The notes beneath the pieces were generated by a model. That model saw only the letters and a list, made by a program, of their open reading frames with translations, was not told the DNA's origin and searched no databases. From NCBI GenBank assembly GCA_032718865.1, contig JALUTQ010000039.1:1240001-1304000 (forward strand): DNA of 64,000 nt, in the 5' to 3' direction. Within the stretch, counting starts at the first letter, position 1. Each line of letters starts with the position of its first letter. Shown here piece by piece: positions 33,396 to 46,071 of the stretch. Made by a program: the position numbers and the translations under genes. This DNA is from Tilletia caries. Lineage: Eukaryota > Basidiomycota > Exobasidiomycetes > Tilletiales > Tilletiaceae.

Positions 33396-33731
33396 CACTT
33401 CTTCTGCCTGGTCTTACTGCTGGCTGGGTCGTTCCCAAGGTCGACCAGGTCAAAAGACGGCAAGGGGTGAGAAAGAGAGCGTGGGTTTGTGGACTTGTGG
33501 TGTGCAGGCGATGGATGTTGTTGGTTGTGGCAGGCTTCGAGGAGCAGGGGATCTAAAACGCCACACACACATCTGACTCCTCTCGCTCAGCATGCCTGGC
33601 CTCGGCTGGCCCTGAGGCTCCCAGTGCACAAGTTCGTTTGCCGGAGGCATGTGTGTCAAGCCCATTGAGAAAAAAACAGAAGACTGCATTGAACTGTGAT
33701 GTGTGAGAGCGTGAAGAACTTTGTCCGACTA
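33396..33731. other. Intergenic junction between Fanzor unit 3 and proteasome beta5
   Basis: Unique sequence after the truncated ATP20 copy. It contains no recognisable coding region. It includes the 3' flank of the convergent PRE2 gene. Confidence 0.5.
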
Positions 33732-35312
<1,581 letters not shown>

Positions 35313-35527
35313 TGTGAGCAGTCCTTTTGGCTGAGAGAAGTGCTGAGTGCTGGGCGAGTCCAGTGGGTGTCCTCTGCGCGCGCACTGGCCGGCCGCGTCA
35401 ACCAAGGTCCAAGAGGCGAGCCCATGCTCGGAGCCTTTTTGCGGGTCAGCGATTTTACCAGCTAAATGCACTCACTTGTATTTTCATTTTATTTCTCACA
35501 TCTCCCACTGACTCGCAACTTCGCTGA

Positions 35528-35539
35528 TAGGGATCAGGG
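35528..35539. repeat. 12-bp direct repeat, left (TAGGGATCAGGG)
   Basis: The same 12 bases occur at 38831-38842. Between them lie near-inverted termini AGTCTGGTCACACCAGACC (from 35541) and its counterpart ending at 38830 (one mismatch). This is the layout of a target duplication plus terminal repeats of a 3.3-kb insertion, though 12 bp is long for a pogo/Tc1 element. Confidence 0.6.
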
Positions 35540-36304
35540 TAGTCTGGTCACACCAGACCTTGTAACTCTCAAATGAGCTACAGCGAGTTGCGTAAGTCTT
35601 GAGACAGCGCGAAAATATGACTCAAAAATTTGAGCCGCTCTGAGAATTCGATCAATTTTGAGAGGATCAAGCCGCGACACGCGACACGCGACACGACATC
35701 ACTCAACCAACTCTCTCTCTCTCTCTCAACCAACACGACATAACCATCTCGCCAGCGTACATCATGGCAGCAACAACAAGGATGAGGATGTGGCGATGAG
35801 CGCGGGCGAGGAGGAGGATGGGAAGCCGGTCTCGTTACCGCCCGCGGCGGGCTTTTTGCAGACCGCGTACAAGTTCCTTATTGTTGTGAGCTTTTGATGG
35901 GAGATATTCCTGAGCGCACGCTTTTCCGCTCTGAGATCTTGCGTCCAGCACTGGCGCCGTACATCTCTATCGTACAAGGTACGTTTCCACCCGTGTGAGG
36001 TCGTCATTTCTCCCCCTGTCCTACTTTGGGCCGTTTTTGCGCATTTTCTCCCATTCCTTCTGCAATCCAAGAGTTCTTTACATGTGTGCCCACCTGTGAA
36101 CAGCCTGGTCAAAGACAGAATGAAGCCTGATGGAGTTGAGAAGGGTATTAGAGGAGTGATGCTGCTGGGCGCGTCAACACTGATGCTGGCTGTACATTCG
36201 AAGGTGTGGCTCAAACGCTTTCTCTTGGAAAATTGGCCCTCCACATTTTTGGGAACCCGTTTTTGCCTGTCTCAAAACTTACGCAACTCGCTGTAAAGCA
36301 CTAT

Positions 36305-38365
36305 ACCGCGTACTTGGGCCCAATGGTGGTGGAACGTTGTTCCCCAGTTTTGCTGCACGAAAAAGCCCTCTCTGTCGAGAGGGCCTGCAAGCTCAATGAA
36401 AATTGCTAGCTCAATGAAAAATCGCGTCGCGTCGCTACCTTCTCCATGATGCTCTCATCTTTCCTCTGCAATACACTCAGATTATTTTTGATCCGATGCC
36501 GCTCAGCTACGCGGAACTGGAAGAGAAGGTGCTGACCGCGCTCGAGGAGGCGCAGGCGGAGCCGCGCGGCAAGCCAAACATCACAGCAATCGCCAAAAAG
36601 CATGGAGTCGATGCACAGCGTCTGCGTCGCCGTTTCCACGGCAAAGAGAGCAAATCCACGCGCCCGCCCACAAACCGCAAGCTGACCGACGCGCAAGAAG
36701 AGGCCATCTTGACCTGGATTGCCGTCCTGGACAAGCTCGAGCTATCCGCTCGACCTGCGCTGATCCGCGCGTCAGCCAATCAGCTGCTCTTCGAGGCGCA
36801 CACATCTTCAAGCACGCGAGCGCCAACCGTTGGCGACAAATGGGTGACCAATTTTCTTGCCAGGCATCCCGAACTCGCCCTCGTTAAGCAAAAATCCCAG
36901 GAGCTGCTGCGGATGAGCCACGATCGCGCTACGTGCGCGCAGTTCTTTCAGAAGCTCAAGGACGTCGTCGCCAAGCACGGAATTGTCGCAGAAGACATCT
37001 GGAACATGGATGAAATCGGATTTCGGATTGGCATTGGGGGGTCACAGTGGATTGTCACGCTCTGCCACTCGCATGAGGCACGCGTCGCCAGCAGCACCAG
37101 TCGCGAGTCGGTGACTTGCATCGAGGCCGTGAGCGTTGGCGGTAATCACATATCTCCGATGGTCATTGTCGCCGGCAGCCAGCACTCAGAGGCCTGGGCC
37201 AAAAACGACTTGCCCAGCGACACTCTCATTGGCGTCTCAGACTCGGGCTATTCGGATGATATCCTGGCGCTCCAGTGGATCAAGCATTTTGCAGCAGCAA
37301 GTGAGAAGCTTGTTCGCGGCAAGATGCGGTTGTTAATCTTCGACGGACACGGCTCCCATTGCACGCGCGAATTTTTGCAGGTGTGCACGGCCAACAACAT
37401 TATCCCGTTCACGCTCCCGCCACATTCCTCTCATTTTTCTCCAACCTCTAGATGTTTCTGTCCTTTTCGGCGTACAAGCACTGGCACAAGGAAGCGGTCG
37501 ATGCCGCTACGAGGACAGGCTGCAGCGATTTCAACAAGACGGAATTTTTAGCAGCACTCAACTCCATTCGCCGCAAGACGCTCAAGCCCAACACCATCAA
37601 GGCCGGCTTTCGCAAGACCGGAATCCATCCATTCTGCCCCGCGGTTGTGCTCGACACTTTCACCGAGGAGGAAGAGCCTCTTGTTGTCCCGTCTTCGCCG
37701 CCCACCACATCTCTCGAGGCTCCGACCACTCCCCGCACGATCCGATCGCTCAAGCGCACGGCGTCGACACTGGAGGAGCTCACGGAGCAGCTCTCACCTT
37801 CGGTGCATCGTCAAGTACAAGTCTTTGTCCGTGGTTCATTGGTGCAAGCCCAGGCCGGAAACTTGGCGGTCACTGCCCTCGCTCAGAACACGGCTGCTCA
37901 GCAAGAACGCGACAAGCGCAAGGAGCGTCAGCGAAAAGTCACACAATCTGGAGGTGTACTCAGTATCGGTCTAGCACGGGCCATCTGCGAGGACAAGCTT
38001 GTTGAGGAGGAACGTCGTGCAGCTCGACGAGAATGGATGCTGGAGAAGAAGGACATTCGAAAGCGCCTGACGGATGGATGGAACAAAGTCCACGCGCAGC
38101 TGCGACGAGTAGTCAAAAAGCAACGAGTAGCAAATGAGGCGGTGCCAGATGAGGAATCAGACGTCGACCACGATCAGGAGGCTTTTTTGGACGACGATCT
38201 GCTCTTTGAGGATGTCTTTGGCCCAAGAGAGTAGACCCATGCAATAGATTTTTCATTGAGCTAGCAATTTTCATTGAGCTTGCAGGCCCTCTCGACAGAG
38301 AGGGCTTTTTCGTGCAGCAAAACTGGGGAACAACGTTCCACCACCATTGGGCCCAAGTACGCGGT
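36305..38365 (+). mobile_element. pogo-superfamily DNA transposon (pogo-2) with 119-bp perfect terminal inverted repeats
   Basis: 36305-36423 and 38247-38365 are perfect inverted repeats starting ACCGCGTACTTGGGCCC. Each contains an internal palindrome (ccctctctgtcgagaggg) that could fold into a hairpin. Identical repeats imply recent activity. A TA duplication is not evident: the left flank ends in TA but the right border reads TC, where the short inverted-repeat element begins. It is unrelated in its ends to pogo-1. Confidence 0.85.
36496..38234 (+). pseudogene. pogo-type transposase of pogo-2 (frame broken near third catalytic Asp)
   Basis: The N-terminal helix-turn-helix (NITAIAKKHGVDAQRLRRRF) and CENP-B-type DNA-binding half (DKWVTNFLARHPELALVKQK) precede the DDE domain. 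That domain has IWNMDEIGFRIG and LLIFDGHGSH. The first frame (36496-37551) loses homology after PPHSSHF at the T5 run 37434-37438. The PLDV motif with the third Asp is in another frame, and the protein resumes in frame 37452-38234 (SAYKHWHKEAVDAATRTGC, ..IKAGFRKTGIHPF), then a charged tail. Two one-base shifts about 30 bases apart explain this. The spacing of the last two Asp would be 35 residues. Confidence 0.85.
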
Positions 38366-38771
38366 CTGGGGACATTCGACCCGATTCAATTGGAAGGTGC
38401 CTGCAACTTTTTGACCCAACACCGTCTGAAGGCCCACTTCTCCTCCTCTCAGCTTCCATTTTCGCCAAACGAAATCAGCACAAAGACAGCGCTGCCGCGA
38501 GCTCAGCAGGCAAGGAGCAGCGCTATGGTGTTTTTCCTGCCATTGGCTTCTTTGTTGTGTCACGGCTGGCCATTGTGTTCGTCGCTGTAGAGCAGCTAAT
38601 CTTCGTGTTGACTGCGTCGTGCGGAGCGGCCACCAGACAGCTCGCACGGGCCTCTTTTTGACGGATCGTCGAAAAGTTGGGCACTGGAGCAGCGAGCAGT
38701 GTCTGCGACAACTTTCAGTTCTGTATGGGCCACCTACTAAGTAAATCGCGTCGAATAATGTCCCCAGACCG
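38362..38771. mobile_element. Short non-autonomous inverted-repeat element (MITE-like), about 0.4 kb
   Basis: CGGTCTGGGGACATT at 38362 and its reverse complement ending at 38771 are perfect over 15 bases. They continue with CGACCCGATT against CGACGCGATT after a 3-base gap. The interior has no coding capacity I can identify. The left end overlaps the end of pogo-2 by four bases, so insertion was right beside it. Confidence 0.55.
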
Positions 38772-38873
38772 TCTTCACGGGATCCTGTCCTTGTCATCAC
38801 GTGCGTGCGACGGTCTGGTGTGATCAGACTTAGGGATCAGGGAAGAGCACAGCACAACTGGGTGCAAGGAACG

Positions 38874-40322
38874 ATGGCATTGAATGGACAACAGGCGCAC
38901 GGCGAGCGCAAGCTGATCACTATCCAGTCACACGTCGTGTCTGGCTATGTCGGTGCGTAGCTGCCGTGTCCATGTTCTGTCACGCGCTGCAGAACTTACC
39001 CACTCTATCTATACATGCACTTCTCTCCAGGCAACCGCGCAGCGACATTCCCACTCCAAGTACTCGGTTGGTAGCTCGCTCTTGCTCCCGCAGTCTCCTG
39101 CGCAAACTCGGCTGACAACCTCTCCTAATGTTGCTCAGGCTGGGACGTTGATGTGGTCAATACAGTCCACTTCTCAAATCATACCGGATACGGACGCTGG
39201 GAAGGCCTGCGCTTCGATGCAGCCCATATCCACGAGCTCTTCGCGGGGCTGCGAAGAAACGGTCTCGCGCGCTACGAGCGCATGCTAACAGGTGCGCTGC
39301 GCTTCCCCTTCTCCTGCGCACGCTCCAGCAGTGCTTCCCACGATTGATTTCTCATTTCCTGACAGGTTACGTACCTTCCGCGGAGACCCTGCGCGAAATC
39401 ATCCTTTTCATCCAGCAAATCAAGTCCTCTTTCAACCCGGATCTGGTCTACCTCCTGGACCCCGTCATGGGCGATATGGGACGGGGCATGTACGTGAGCG
39501 ATTCCGTCGTGCCTTTGTACAGGGAGATGGTCCAGTATGCGACCATCGTCTGTCCCAATCAGTTCGAAGCACAGTGAGTTTCTTCAGATATGGTACATGC
39601 TCGAGCCGTGAGAACCGCTTACGCTCGGCTTTCGACTCTGTAGGATCCTTGCAGAGCAAGAAATCACGTCCTTGGACACTCTATATGCAGTTCTATCAAC
39701 ACTCCACGTCAAACGAGGCAGTCCTAACGTCGTGATCACATCAGTAGATCTTAGCGACGAAGACCTGCATCACATCGGCGCCCAACCGAAGCTCGCCAGC
39801 GACGGCACGACGCTGATGACATTGATCGGCTCCAGCTTCGACCATTCGCAGCAACAATCATCATCGTCAGCTTCCCCACGGGAGCTTCTACGACCGTGGT
39901 TCATCCAATTTCCTGAAGTTCCCGGATACTTCTCTGGCGTCGGCGATACATTCTCAGCACTCCTCATCGGTCGCTTTGATCCTTCGTCTACTGCGAGGAG
40001 CGACTCCTCCGCCGCACCAAGCCATGTGGCACGCGCCGCCGAACTCGCGATAGCCTCCCTCCAGAGCGTCCTCTCCAGAACGAGCGAAGCCATCTCGCAA
40101 GCACCGCCCTTGCCTGATAATACTCAGCTGACCATCCTCGCCAAGGCCGCCTTGCCCGAATCAGCAAAGTGGCCGACGGATCAGGCAGAGATCGACAAGC
40201 TCACAGCAGCGCAGCGCCGGGTGGAAGAGATGCGGCCACGGGAGCTCAAGATCGTACAGAGCAAAGCAGACATAGAGAACCCACATGTAGTCTATCATGC
40301 AACCAACTTTGCCAACCTATGA
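38874..40322 (+). CDS. BUD16: Pyridoxal kinase
   Basis: Phosphorylates pyridoxal, pyridoxine and pyridoxamine, giving the vitamin B6 coenzyme precursor in the cytosol. Five exons: 38874-38952, 39031-39066, 39139-39291, 39366-39573 and 39644-40322. Joined blocks are [43 protein letters not shown], typical of the family N-terminus. YLLDPVMGDMGRGMYVSD follows, then IVCPNQFEAQ and a nucleotide-binding GVGDTFSALL motif at about 39937. The frame is intact. The inverted duplication begins in its third intron (39297), so this is the only complete copy. A fresh TE block ends less than 50 bp upstream of the start codon, so its promoter may have been altered. Confidence 0.93.
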
Positions 40323-40623
40323 CCCACAGCGGCCATCTATTCATCAATGCCTGCACTCTGTACTCCAGCACCGAAGCCATTCGTAGGCCCGAAACCTCTC
40401 CCTCCCGTGCAAGACATGGATTTGGGATGATAGAGAATGATGTGAAATTCGAAGGATGATAGCTCCAATAGGATGCCATATGAAGATGATGTCAAGAAAT
40501 ACAAAGAAGGAACGAGAAACAGGCGGTCCGAAAAGTGTCCAGTCTCTGCCCCAACCCGCGAGTGGAAGAGGAAAGAGGGATCGCGCTGTGGACTGCGGTC
40601 GTGTACAAGTCGACGTGAACCTT

Positions 40624-43600
40624 TCAGAAGTCCAAGCTGAAAACAGACTGACGATTCCACGTCGTGCCAGCCGTCGACAACTTCTTCTCCATCGCAATCG
40701 AATCCTTGATGAGCCGGTTGAGCTCCTTGTCCGAGTACGATGTCCGGAGAGGCTCAGCACCGTATTTGTACTGGGTCACCGCATTGGTCTTGTCGGCAGC
40801 TAGCTTGGCGAGCTGGGCGAAGTGGCCTCCTACGACGGGTCGTGCGAAGAAGCTGACAGTCGGGTCGTCTGTGGAAGAGAGGTTCAGGCGAAGGGAAGTG
40901 GAGAGGCAGGGAGGACAGATCGTCAGTAAAACGGCCCACAATGTCGCTTGTCGCAACCAGGTACTCACGGGGATACTTCGGCAAGTCGCCCGTTGTAGTC
41001 TCGTACAGGTCGGTGAAAGGCACATCGGTAAGCCCGTTCGAGACGAATCCTTCAGGGAGAGAGTAGCGGAAAAGAAGGGTCAGTATCACAGGACCATGAA
41101 GCACCACTACTTCTTGAGCGTGTACGCACTGTAGACATGGCTGATGAAGTCATCGCGCGTCTTAGAAGATTCCGACGTAGCCGCCGAGAAAATAGCCCAG
41201 TCGCTCTTCGTCCACTTGTGTCGGCTATCGAGCGGGATACCATACTTCTCAGCCACCTGCGGGTACCATGCATCTTGGATGTCATAGATCGACTTAGGGA
41301 CGAGGTTCAGGTTAAGCAGGCGATCGGCAAAGAGGTTGTACAGCGTTCCCCACGAGTCGTCGCGTTGGTAGAGAAGCTTGGTGTGCGTCTTCTCCTTGTC
41401 GACAGCAAGGAAGTGCCAGGCAGAGACGTATTCCTGACTGATGTTGCGGTATATGGCAGCGTCCTTGCTCGATCCGACGAGATCTGCAATGCTGGCCATC
41501 GCAGCGAGGCCAGTGATGCCCTTAATGGCCAAGTTGGTCTGGTTGGAAGCCGTTCCTATCAGAGCAGAAAGAGGCAGTCAAGTGAGCGGGGGAAGACGGG
41601 ATATGAAAATGTTCACTATCGTCTGACTAAACTCACCTGCGAAGTCATCGGTGCTCAGTGCGGACGCGGGTATGAGGGAGTCGCTGATGAGGAAGCTCGC
41701 CCATTGCGCCAATATCGAGTAGTGCTTGTTCAGGTATGGAACCGCCACATCCTTGCCAACCAGCTGCGCCCAGTGCAAGATCATGATGATCATGTTCCCG
41801 CTCTCCTCCAAAGGCATCGGCTCATCGCGTCCATCGGGATGGCCCACCGCGTTCGGATAGGTGCCGAGATCGTGAATGCACCATTTGTTCGGGTACAGTC
41901 CGGACGCTACGTGGTCGAAGATGGGATCGAGCAACAGGCGAAGAAGTTCTGGGTTGAGGTATGTGAGCAGCGGGAACTGCGGGAAGATGACATCGATGGT
42001 CTGCATGTCACCGTTGGACGAGATCTCTTTGAGGAAGATGTAAGGGTCCTTTGAATATTTGCCAGTGTCCTTGTCTTTGGATACGGTGATCTCGATTGTC
42101 GCCAACGATTGTCGCACGGAAAGCGTGGTGATGGCAGCGTATTGACTGCAGACAATAGACACGATCAGTACATCGGATGCACACCAAGTTTGAGCATGGC
42201 AGGGAAACTCACTCTCCGGCGTCGCCGCCTCCGACTGCAGCTTCGCTGTCGGCCTTGATCTTCTCATCGAACTTGACAGCGTTCTTGAGCGCGGAGTCGA
42301 AATCATCAAGGAAGAACGCCACCGCGTCATGAAGAGTGGAAAACTTGGACTGCCAGTAGCCATACTGAGGCTCTTGGTAGGATTTCCCAGCAACATCTCC
42401 TGGGTTTTTGGCCTGGACGAGGCTGACGTACCTGTAAGAACCGATCCAACAGCATGACAAAAGGTCAGACTCAGAAGCTCAGCCATGCAATAGCCAGCTG
42501 GAAAACTCACGGGGTGCGGAAGTGTCCGAGCGAAAAGACGGCGTCGGCGGTTGAGTTGGTGGCATTGAAATCCACCGCGAACGCGAAGGAGTTGCCCGGT
42601 CCTTCAACTTTATAATGCTCGTTGGTGAGCTTTCCGTACTCGATGAACGTCTGGTGAGTATAGACGTCGTTCTGGTTGAGACTAGTCACGCCCGGCCGGC
42701 TACGAATTGCAAAGGAGGTGCTGCCCCACTCCGCGCGTTGCCGGTACTCGGTGAACTTCTGCTCGTTTTTGAGAGTGACAAAGTACTGCTGGCTGCCGTT
42801 GTAGTTCCCATAGTCCATTGTGTAGGGATAGTTTTCCCAATCATAATCGTGTCCAGTCACCCATCGCTCGTCGATGTCCATGAAGAGTTGCACGTGGCGA
42901 TTCTTGGCGCTGAGCTCATCGAGTTCAAAGTGAATGTAGCTGGCAGGGATGCCTGTATGATAGTAACTTCGGTGAGCTATTCCATCGTTCCTTTCTTGGT
43001 GACAGAGAAGGATGAGAGAGAGGGTATGACTTACTCTGCCTCAAGAAGTCATCAGGGGTGACCGGCGTGAAAAAGGTGACCTTGAACAGAACCCCGTTGG
43101 CCTCAAAACTGAAGATTGAGCGGGTGGCGGTGTATTCGAAGCTGAGCTGATTAGCATTCTTGCCAGCTCGAACGAGGTTGCCGAACCCATTGCCCATAAA
43201 TTGGTAAGTGGTCTTGTCGATTCTGTATTGGATGAGGAGGACGAAATGCACCAGTGAGCTTCTCATCGGAGACACACGTAAAGAAACGGGAGAATCTTGT
43301 GACATACCGGATATATCCGTGCATACCGAGTCGGAATTCGCCATCTGCTCCACGGCCTGAAGTCCAGAAAACTGGGTATTGACCTGCCAGATACCCGCCG
43401 TTTCCTTCCTTGTTTGGCGGAGTCGAATCCGGGTCGGAACCAGAAGGCAGCCACGCGTTCAGATCTATGGGGCCAGAAGTATGAAGTGTCAACAACGCGG
43501 CGTGAAACCTTTCGGAGAAGATGAGACTCACATGGTCCTTTCACGATGAGGGGAATACTGGGAGGATTTATAGGAGAGAAAGTACTTGCGCCTGGGTACT

Positions 43601-44063
43601 TGTTGTGCGGCTTCGATGGGGCTTTGAAGGGTTTTTGTACACTTCGGGCAACGCGTAGAACTTTGGGGAAGATGCCGGATGCGTTAAAGTCGAGCTGTTT
43701 GGCTTTGGCATCGGCACCGGTTGGCACGATGCTAAATCCGGGCTGGTTGATGGAGCCATCGTAAAGGCTGACGATGGGCGTATCCACCGTCTTCCATGCC
43801 ATCCCGAAGGACGTACTGTCTTGGCCATCTGCGGAACTGAAGGGCCGGATGTAAGGGGATGATCCGCCTTCTTGGAGCTCCAGCGGACGAGCTAGATCCG
43901 CGAGCTTGGTGAATACCGAGCTTTTGATCGACCTTAGCGAGGATGCGTCGGCTGCCAGGGCGAGGAAGAGAAAGGCGAGCAGAACGGAGGATGTTCGAAG
44001 GATCGACCTGCTGGAACCGCCGTTCGACGGTCGCGCCGAGCGAGAGGCAGAAGTCGAGAACAT
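40624..44063 (-). CDS. GtaA-type extracellular glutaminase, right-arm copy
   Basis: Same gene as 18719-22160 but with A4 at 43368-43371, so the frame continues through GGYLAGQYPVFWTSGRGADGEFRLGMHGYIR. The ATG is at 44063, followed by a signal peptide (VLLAFLFLALAADAS). About ten exons carry the DUF5127-, DUF4965- and DUF1793-like parts in order. The last exon ends FFARPVVGGHFAQL.., then a charged extension to a stop at 40624 (LDF). The end is convergent with pyridoxal kinase. Compared with known GtaA proteins the N-terminus before PPSIPLIVKGPYLNAW is about 130 residues longer. The family is known for hydrolysing glutamine to glutamate in the medium; the substrate here is inferred. One visible substitution from the left copy is Lys for Arg in NAVKFDEK. 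Confidence 0.85.
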
Positions 44064-44197
44064 GGGCCGTGATTATTTGAGGAGGCCGGGAATCGCTCGC
44101 TCTTGGGGAGGGCCACGCTGAAATCTGTAAGGACAGGTATGGCAGAAGAGAACAGAGAGGAGGGGGTTGAAAGATTCCCAAGTTCCCCAATAGGAGT

Positions 44198-44422
44198 TCA
44201 AAGGAAGTGGAACTGTGGAAGGCGAGGTTGAAAGGGGGAAGGGAGCCCGCTCTTCTTATGCCTTTTGGCCTCCGGCGAGGCGAGGTTCACAGTTCGTCTG
44301 GGCTGGTAGCCGACGGCCCGTCCGCCAACGTGGATGTATGAAATGAGCTTGACGTCCGGCGCCAAGGGGCAAGGCGGTAAGGGCTTGAACTTGGACGGAG
44401 ATACCGCGTACGATGCTGGCAT
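44198..44422 (-). CDS. Short ORF spanning the pogo empty site (74 codons)
   Basis: Frame MPASYAVSPSKFKPLPPCPL.. ending QFHFL, open in the right arm. In the left arm the same frame is cut by pogo-1 after EAKRH. There are no family features, and it lies in the promoter region between the glutaminase and another short gene. It may be chance. I list it because the insertion disrupts it. Confidence 0.25.
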   Translation of the reverse strand: MPASYAVSPSKFKPLPPCPLAPDVKLISYIHVGGRAVGYQPRRTVNLASPEAKRHKKSGLPSPFQPRLPQFHFL

Positions 44423-44469
44423 TCATTCATTCGCTCGTATGTATAGCAAGGTGGAAGATGTGTGAGCGC

Positions 44470-44815
44470 ATGGGTTCCAAAAAGCAGAAGGCTCCGAGGG
44501 CAGCACGCCAGTCACGTGAGTGTGTCATCATCAACACCACCAGCCAAATGAGAGACCCTGGAAATCCAGAAGAGGAAAAGCTCGACGTTCGGAAGTTGAT
44601 GAGGTGAGATAGGTGGGACGACATCCAGCTCGCTCTTGGCTGTCTGCATGGCAACTGACGGAGAAACACAAGCGACGATCGATGATCAAACTGAGGCATT
44701 TTGCATTTGACGGCTGGCGCTGGAGGGCCCCAGCGAACATCTCCATGATTCGCGCAGCAGATTCACTCCAACAAACAAACGCCCCAAGGCGAAGGAACGC
44801 AAGACAAACTTGAGA
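44470..44815 (+). CDS. Possible small basic protein, right arm
   Basis: Starts MGSKKQKAPRAARQS and meets a good donor (GTGAGT at 44516). A second exon can read HPGNPEEEKLDVRKLMR up to another donor at 44605. A third basic segment may follow (KHKRRSMIKLRHFAF). Exact splicing is unclear and the family is unknown. The left copy (from 15082, minus strand) has T5 in place of T4 at 14972-14976, which would shift the second exon. Confidence 0.3.
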
Positions 44816-44944
44816 TTGATTCGGCACATGTGGCATCTCGACCTCGACTATGGAAGATGGAAGCTGAACAGAATGAAAGGCAAGAGGAAAGAAGTCAGTG
44901 CGTGATGAATGCAATTGAAGGGAATGAGAAACTCACCATTGACT

Positions 44945-45566
44945 CTAAGCGAGTCGTGCTCGCTTTGACGGGCCTTCATTCTCTGCCGTGCGCTCCTTCG
45001 CCCCCTCTGGCCCCTGCACTTTCCCCTTCCCGTTCTGCTTCCTCCTTCGCCCAGCTCCACCCGCCGCCGATTCTCCCGGAGCGCTGGCATTGACCTTGAA
45101 CAGCTTTTCGTATTTGCTCCATGCAGCATGATTGGTCGTAGAGGCACCTGTCGGAAAAGCCTGTAAGCATAGTCAGTAATCTGTGACCGCGTGAGCAGGA
45201 AACCAGCCAGGAAGAAGATTGACATACCTTGCGCTCCTTACGCTCCATCATTGCTGTCTCCCTTCGCTTCTGCGCCAACCGCCTGGCCTCCTCGACCTCG
45301 CGCTGTTTGGTCGCTGTCGGTCCGTTGGGTCCTTCCGCTGCGAGCCGTCGTTCTCGAAGATCCTCCCCGGCCTCATCCACCGTCCGAATATCCCGGGGTG
45401 TTTGTCCCAGCAGGATCGGTGGTCCCACCTCGGGTACCACCGTCCGCCTCTTCCTTCTACTGCCGCCGCCGCCGCCGCCCTGTACAGTCGTGCCCGAGAG
45501 CACGGACGCGCCGAGCTCGTCGCGTAGGCGGATGGTTCTCTTCTCCGTTCTGGTAAGGAAACTCAT
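44945..45566 (-). CDS. Small basic protein of unknown function (right-arm copy)
   Basis: Counterpart of 13985-14606 with the same two-exon structure and 184-residue frame. It includes at least one amino-acid-level difference in the Lys/Gly-rich tail region (aacggg against gacggg context). Both copies remain open, so gene dosage may be doubled. Confidence 0.7.
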
Positions 45567-46071
45567 AGTTTGAAGAAGAGTGTGAAGAAGTGAGTGAAGT
45601 GTGTGAAGGAGGGAGCAAAGGGCCAGAGGGAGACTCACGCTTTATAGGGTGGTAAGGTACTAGCCGGTAAGCTGCTCTAGGAAAGGGAAAGAAGGAAGGG
45701 GAGAATAAGAGAAAGGGGGGGGGGGGTTCCGCGAGCTGTGTGAGGCGGGTGCGAAGGCGGTCGCTCGGATGTGTTTGCGTGAGCATGGTGGGTTCTGAGC
45801 ATGGTGGGTCCCACTCCAGTTGGACTTGGAGGGTCCCAACTCCCAGCCCCCGATCTATCGATTCATCGTGCTAGCTGACAAATTATCTCCCCTCTTACCA
45901 CCATCAGAGTCGCTTCCCATCCGCGAGTCCTCTGGCCATTCCCCTCTCTCCTCTCCCTCTCCTCCTCCGGGGACTCCTCCGCGCCACACGCGTGCGACAG
46001 CCTCGCCCTCAAGTTTCAACAACCTTTTACTCGTCTCCCCTCTCCCGCATCCCCCACGTCTTCTCCAGGTA

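Larger units (their letters stand above)
35540..38830. mobile_element. Nested composite insertion bounded by AGTCTGGTCACACC termini
   Basis: The block is flanked by 12-bp direct repeats and imperfect 19-bp inverted termini. It contains the pogo-2 element (36305-38365) and a 0.4-kb short inverted-repeat element (38362-38771). The left part (35,540-36,300) has no convincing gene. The outer terminus is itself a hairpin (GTCTGGT/ACCAGAC). I infer an outer element later hit by the inner ones. Confidence 0.5.

Noticed and set aside
35796..35885. Possible first exon MSAGEEEDGKPVSLPP.. with a GTGAGC donor
   Set aside because: No downstream exon found before the transposon block; could be a truncated gene start but support is too weak for a feature.
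36361..36391. Hairpin ccctctctgtcgagaggg as a bacterial-type terminator
   Set aside because: It lies inside the transposon's inverted repeats in a fungal genome; more likely part of the transposase recognition end.
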